DNA from: Acetobacter pomorum
Lineage (GTDB): Bacteria > Pseudomonadota > Alphaproteobacteria > Acetobacterales > Acetobacteraceae
Direction of reading: 5' to 3'
NCBI RefSeq assembly: GCF_002738225.1
Contig: NZ_PEBQ01000057.1
Location: forward strand, 1-64,000
Length of the DNA: 64,000 nt
The position numbers and the translations under genes were made by a program. The notes under the pieces are model-generated. The model worked only from the letters and a program-made list of their open reading frames with translations, was not told the origin of the DNA and searched no databases. Positions 60,116 through 64,000 of the stretch are shown one piece after another; position 1 is the first letter of the stretch, and every line of letters starts with the position of its first letter.

Positions 60116-61974
60116 GGCGTATGTGTTCCTTTATCCTGCGGCGCGGCTTTGGCGGGGGCGGCCTGATCTGCCTTTTTTACATCTGGCTCCACACCAGCGC
60201 GCTTGAGTGCGGCACGTATCAAGACTTCATCCGAGGGAATGGGGTGCAGCCCCAAAGCCACGTTCCATTGGTCTATGGCCTCGGTCTTGCGGCCCAGCCG
60301 CCAGTAAACCTCGCCCAGATGATAATTCACTTCCGGGTCTTCTGGCGTTTTTTCTGCGGCTTTTTCCAAAAGTTCCAGCGCTTCGTTCAGGTCTCCGCGT
60401 TCAGCCCGCACCCAGCCCAAACTGTCTGTAATGGCGGCATCATCGGGGGAAAGCTGGTGTGCCTTGCGCAAAAGTTTTTCTGCTTCGGGCAAGTTTTCAT
60501 GCCGTTCCACCATGGAATAGCCCAAAAAGTTCAGCAACATGGATTCGTCTGGTGCATAGGCCAGTGCGGCACGGGCATCATCCCGCGCGTGGGGCCAATC
60601 TCCCATTTCGTGGTACACCATGGCGCGCAGGAAAAGCAGCGTCCAGTCCACATCCTTCTGGGCGGTGGCAAGGTCTATGGCCTTGGTATAGGCGTCTATG
60701 GCGCCCTTCCAGTCTCTCTGCTGCACCAGTGCATTCCCCAAGGCGCGCTGGAGCAGAATCTGGTCTGGCTGCTGGGCCACCAACGGGCGAAGAAGGGTCA
60801 CAGCTTCTGTTGCCTGATCCGGCGTGGAATCCAGCACCGCCAGCCGCAACCGCGCCACGGGGGACATGGGGTCCGACTGCGGCACGCGCAGCAATGTTTC
60901 ACGCGCGGCGGCCCCGTGGTCTTCATCAATCTGAATTTCGGCCAGCATCAGGCGGGCTTCGGCCAATGTGGGGTCCATGGCCAAGGCAAAGCCCAGCATC
61001 AGGCGTGCGGCCTCGTTAAACTGGTAGAGGTTGGCGTCATTCCCCACCATGCCGCCAGTGGCTGCGGCCTGCTGGGCTTGCTCCCGCCCCTGCTGGCGCA
61101 GCAGAAACGCCGTGAGAATATAGGCCCGCGCAATGCCGCCACGTGCCGATGAAACCGGAAAGTGCGCAATGGTGGCCTGAAGCTGCGGGCCAGCCAGCAG
61201 CAGAACCGGATCATCCCCTTCCAGCTTGCGCAGCTCGGCGCGGGCTTTTTCCTTCTGCCCATGCTCCCACAACCATGCGGCATAGGAACGGGTGAGCAGC
61301 AAGTCCCCCCCCGGCATGATCTTGCGGGTTTCATCAAACAGCTGGCCTGCGCGATCTGTCTGGCCCGCCACCTGTGCAATCAAGGCGGCATGCAGCGTGT
61401 AAAACGGCACCAGCACAGATTTCTGAATATGCGTCAGGCTCTCCACGGCCTCATTCGCATGGCCCTGCGCCTGCTCACACCACGCCAGCAGCAGCGGCAT
61501 AATAAGATGTGTTAGCGGGTCTGAGCGGGCCTGATGATAATAGGTCAGTGCCTCACCCCATTCTCCACGCACGGCGGCATCATTCCCCAGCACAAGGGCG
61601 GAAATCACACTTTGCGCGCCGGGCAGCTTATCCAGCTTGTGAGCCAGCGGTACGGCATCGGCATCACCCGCCATCACGCTGCGCACAAAAGCCTGTTTCA
61701 GCAGTTCCATATTGTCCGGGTCTGCCGCTGCGGCTTGGCGGAAAGACCGCGCGGCCTGCAGGTCATCCCCCCGGCGCACGGCAATCACGGCGCTGAGAAA
61801 CGCGCCCGAATCGACATGCCCAACAGGTGCATGCACCACTGCGGCATCTGCCTTGGGCGTGGTCCCTTTAAGGGCTGCGCCAGCTGTATCTGGCTGGGCC
61901 GCATACAGCGGAGAAGCCAGCACAGTGGCGGAAAGCAACATGAAAACCGTAGGCAGAAGGCGACAAAACAGCAT
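60112..61974 (-). CDS. TPR-repeat periplasmic or membrane-anchored protein
   Basis: A 620-residue protein with a signal peptide (MLFCRLLPTVFMLLSATVLA, then SPLYA) and at least ten tetratricopeptide units. Examples are ALVQQRDWKGAIDAYTKAIDL, SLGWVRAERGDLNEALELLEKA and YHLGEVYWRLGRKTEAIDQWNVAL. The hydrophobic start suggests export to the periplasm or outer membrane. TPR proteins upstream of ispE are common in acetic acid bacteria and other alphaproteobacteria. A scaffold role is inferred; no enzyme domain is visible. A Lys/Ala-rich tail follows the last repeat. Confidence 0.8.
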   Translation of the reverse strand: MLFCRLLPTVFMLLSATVLASPLYAAQPDTAGAALKGTTPKADAAVVHAPVGHVDSGAFLSAVIAVRRGDDLQAARSFRQAAAADPDNMELLKQAFVRSVMAGDADAVPLAHKLDKLPGAQSVISALVLGNDAAVRGEWGEALTYYHQARSDPLTHLIMPLLLAWCEQAQGHANEAVESLTHIQKSVLVPFYTLHAALIAQVAGQTDRAGQLFDETRKIMPGGDLLLTRSYAAWLWEHGQKEKARAELRKLEGDDPVLLLAGPQLQATIAHFPVSSARGGIARAYILTAFLLRQQGREQAQQAAATGGMVGNDANLYQFNEAARLMLGFALAMDPTLAEARLMLAEIQIDEDHGAAARETLLRVPQSDPMSPVARLRLAVLDSTPDQATEAVTLLRPLVAQQPDQILLQRALGNALVQQRDWKGAIDAYTKAIDLATAQKDVDWTLLFLRAMVYHEMGDWPHARDDARAALAYAPDESMLLNFLGYSMVERHENLPEAEKLLRKAHQLSPDDAAITDSLGWVRAERGDLNEALELLEKAAEKTPEDPEVNYHLGEVYWRLGRKTEAIDQWNVALGLHPIPSDEVLIRAALKRAGVEPDVKKADQAAPAKAAPQDKGTHTP

Positions 61975-62130
61975 AAGAACCCTATCTACAGGATACGGTG
62001 GCAACCGGGCAGGCCGCCCACGGATGCCCCGCCCCTTCTGGCAGAGCGGAAAGGAACGACATGAACGACTGGTTTTGTCTAACGCGCCCGCGCCAAACCA
62101 CCAAACCGTCCGTTTTATGATACGGTTTAT

Positions 62131-62970
62131 ATGATGGATGCTGCGCTGTCTCTCCTGCGCCTTTATACAGAATGGGGCGTGGATGTTGCTGTAACCGATA
62201 CCCCGGCAGATCACCGGCACGCTGGGGCTGGGCTTGTACTGCCGCCATTGCACGGCAAAACAGCCCCCAAAACCTTACCAAAACAGCCTGAAACCGGCAG
62301 AACGCCTCAACCTGCTGCCCCCATTCTACCGTCCCAGCAGCCCGCCCCGGCCAGCTTTGCAGATATAGTGGAACAGGCGCAGCACCTTGCAGCTGCGGCC
62401 AGCACGCCAGAGGCGCTGTTTGAAGCAATGGATTCTTTCACGGCATGCCCCTTGCGCGGTGCTGCCATGCACACCCTTATGCCATCCGGCCCCCAACACG
62501 CCCCCTTGATGCTGATTGGGGAAGCCCCGGACGAGGATGAGGAAAGAAGCGGGCATGTTTTTGCGGGCATGTGTGGCGCCATGCTGGATGCCATGCTGGC
62601 CCCGCTGCCGCTGGAGCGCAGCCAACTGGCTCTTGCCACCGCCCTGCCGTGGCGGCCTGCCGGGGGCACCATGCCCACAGACATGGACCAACGCATCTGC
62701 CGCCCCTTTCTGGAACGGGCCATTACCCTGTTTGCACCACGCCGCGTGCTGTTGTGTGGGCGGCTACCCGCACGCATGCTGCTTGGCAAAACAACGGATC
62801 TGCCACGCCGCACCTGGCAAGACATTACTCTGCCCGGCCTGCCACCCCTGCCTGTTATGGTCATGCGCCATCCGCTCCAGCTTCGGGCCAGCGCCGCCGC
62901 GCGGCGGGATATATGGAACACCCTCATGACAGTGATGGACACCTTGCGCCAAGACAGCACAAGCATGTAA
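62131..62970 (+). CDS. Uracil-DNA glycosylase-family protein with altered motifs
   Basis: A 279-residue protein. After a Pro/Ala-rich head of about 90 residues come LMLIGEAPDEDEERSGHVFAG and GAMLDAMLAPL, equivalent to the family 4/5 motif GEAPGxxED...GxPFVGxxG. ALPWRPAGG and RICRPFLERAI match the alphaproteobacterial subgroup. The second catalytic motif reads MRHPLQLRAS where HPSxLLR is usual, and the first has Asp for the usual second Gly. Only two of the four Fe-S cysteines are visible. It is divergent from the TPR gene. Confidence 0.7.
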   Translation: MMDAALSLLRLYTEWGVDVAVTDTPADHRHAGAGLVLPPLHGKTAPKTLPKQPETGRTPQPAAPILPSQQPAPASFADIVEQAQHLAAAASTPEALFEAMDSFTACPLRGAAMHTLMPSGPQHAPLMLIGEAPDEDEERSGHVFAGMCGAMLDAMLAPLPLERSQLALATALPWRPAGGTMPTDMDQRICRPFLERAITLFAPRRVLLCGRLPARMLLGKTTDLPRRTWQDITLPGLPPLPVMVMRHPLQLRASAAARRDIWNTLMTVMDTLRQDSTSM

Positions 62971-63194
62971 TCGGCACGTGCATGTAAGCAAAAAAGCCGC
63001 ACCAGATGTTACAGAATATGCCCCCAAGAAATACATGGCATAAACCGTGGGAATACCTGCCAAAATCTTGCAAATTGTTCCCGTTTGACCAGCATTTCAT
63101 CACACGGGATGCAACAATTTTTGAAGAACCTTTCCTTTTTCTTACAGACAGGAAACTTGCCTTTTGCGCTGGAAGGGCCTAGACCCCGCCAGCC

Positions 63195-64000
63195 ATGCGA
63201 GCGATAGGTCAAATTCCTCATCAGATCGCGGCAAAGGCCATTCTGGCTGGTGCCGCCCTTTTGGCCAGCGCTTCCGTCGTTGTGACGAGAGCCCATGCCA
63301 AGCCCCCGGAAGCCGGGCCCGAACCGTACAGCGAAGAGCTGGCCATGGTTCTGCCACGCCAGGCTTTCCCTGAAGGTGATGATGTTACACTTCCCAAACC
63401 TCTTCCTCCCGAAGTTGCCACCCAGGTGCGCGCCATCCTGCGCCTACAGCAGCAGGGGGCGTTCACAGAAGCCATCAGCAGCACCACGCATCTGACAGAT
63501 GCCACACTGCTAGGTGAGCTCCAGGCAGACCGTTACCTGAACCCGAATTACCACCCCAACGCGACCGAGCTGCGGAACTGGCTGAAAAAATACACCAGCT
63601 ATGCCGATGCACCGGCCATATGGGCACGCCTTGCTGCGTTGTCTGAACGGGGTGGCCCTTTGCCACCTGCCCCACCGGCAGACCATCTGGCCCCAGCCCA
63701 TGCCGCCCTTGCCGCTGGCCCACTGGCGCAGGAATTCACCCGTAACCCCCTGCTGGACCGCACCTTGCGTGAACGCACCACATGGGGGCTGAAAGGCGTG
63801 CACAGTGCGCTGCACCTTATCAGCATTACACCGGGCATGACGCCCGCCTACGCGGCCCAGCTACAGGCAGAAACCGCACAGGCCATGCTGGTTTCGGGCG
63901 AAACGGATATGGCGCTGGATATTGGCCGCACGGCCGTAAACCTCTCGCGCGAGCGCAATGCGCTGGCCAGCTACATTACCGGGCTGGCCCTGTGGCAGAA
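63195..64000 (+). CDS. Lytic transglycosylase, N-terminal part (3' truncated)
   Basis: The frame runs from ATG 63195 to the window end (268 residues visible). The signal peptide region includes AILAGAALLASASVVVTRAHA. The mature part is an all-helical superhelix: QVRAILRLQQQGAFTEAI, GELQADRYLNPNYHPNATELRNWLKKYTSYADAPAIWARLAAL. This matches the U-domain of soluble lytic murein transglycosylases of acetic acid bacteria, which cleave peptidoglycan glycan chains. The catalytic C-terminal domain is beyond the window, so the call rests on the N-terminal pattern. Confidence 0.7.
   Translation, partial: MRAIGQIPHQIAAKAILAGAALLASASVVVTRAHAKPPEAGPEPYSEELAMVLPRQAFPEGDDVTLPKPLPPEVATQVRAILRLQQQGAFTEAISSTTHLTDATLLGELQADRYLNPNYHPNATELRNWLKKYTSYADAPAIWARLAALSERGGPLPPAPPADHLAPAHAALAAGPLAQEFTRNPLLDRTLRERTTWGLKGVHSALHLISITPGMTPAYAAQLQAETAQAMLVSGETDMALDIGRTAVNLSRERNALASYITGLALWQ

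Noticed and set aside
60058-61152. A 364-codon open frame on the plus strand opposite the TPR and ispE genes
   Set aside because: The minus strand encodes clear TPR repeats and IspE motifs here, so this is a mirror of coding bias.

Overview
The window reads as one continuous chromosomal segment of an acetic acid bacterium (Acetobacteraceae, probably Acetobacter or a close relative). Three things point there: a three-subunit molybdopterin/Fe-S/cytochrome c aldehyde dehydrogenase of the vinegar-bacterium type, a truncated Hint-domain protein of a kind common in this family, and moderately GC-rich, densely packed genes. I see no rRNA, tRNA, CRISPR array, insertion sequence, phage gene or plasmid function. 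Both ends cut through genes.

Layout. 1-4.8 kb: end of a Hint-domain protein, an MFS transporter, a small membrane protein, a methyltransferase and a GT61 glycosyltransferase. 4.9-8.9 kb: periplasmic aldehyde dehydrogenase (small, large and tri-haem cytochrome subunits) closed by a terminator. 9-12.3 kb: AldA-like NAD(P) aldehyde dehydrogenase, LysR regulator and aldo/keto reductase. 12.4-18 kb (minus strand): a tryptophan-tryptophylquinone (TTQ) amine dehydrogenase cluster, mauB-E-D-A, then a c-type cytochrome, an outer-membrane porin and a second MauD-like protein. 18-21 kb: a LysR/PACE efflux pair and a polytopic glycosyltransferase-like protein. 21-28.5 kb: bfd, gpsA, dps, FkbM methyltransferase, aspartate 4-decarboxylase, AI-2E family permease, DUF4112 protein and msrB. 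28.6-35.8 kb: photolyase, then a tight four-gene operon for amino-sugar/MurNAc salvage (Na+ symporter, murQ, BadF-type kinase, GH20 hexosaminidase). 35.8-41.1 kb: vitamin B12 uptake operon (btuB-F-C-D) behind a recognisable cobalamin riboswitch. 41.1-49.9 kb: CPA1 antiporter, LysR/SDR pair, a TonB receptor behind a Zur-like dyad, and small membrane or secreted proteins. 50-64 kb: a second GT-like membrane protein, histidine phosphatase, prs, a polysaccharide-export ABC pair, MATE transporter, DUF6582 and YqaA-like proteins, an SDR that has lost its catalytic residues, ispE with a TPR protein, a uracil-DNA-glycosylase-family protein and the start of a lytic transglycosylase.

How parts work together. 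The amine dehydrogenase cluster would oxidise primary amines in the periplasm to aldehydes. Two aldehyde-oxidising systems lie within 10 kb, so a local amine to aldehyde to acid route is possible, but this is inference. No mauG or amicyanin gene lies in the window, so TTQ maturation must rely on genes elsewhere. The adjacent cytochrome c is the natural candidate electron acceptor. The MurNAc locus combines uptake, phosphorylation, ether cleavage and glycosidic release. The B12 operon is self-contained apart from TonB/ExbBD.

Start codons were chosen from Shine-Dalgarno sequences, family N-termini and overlaps with upstream genes. Several starts are GTG or TTG. All functional calls come from reading the protein sequences, not from database searches.
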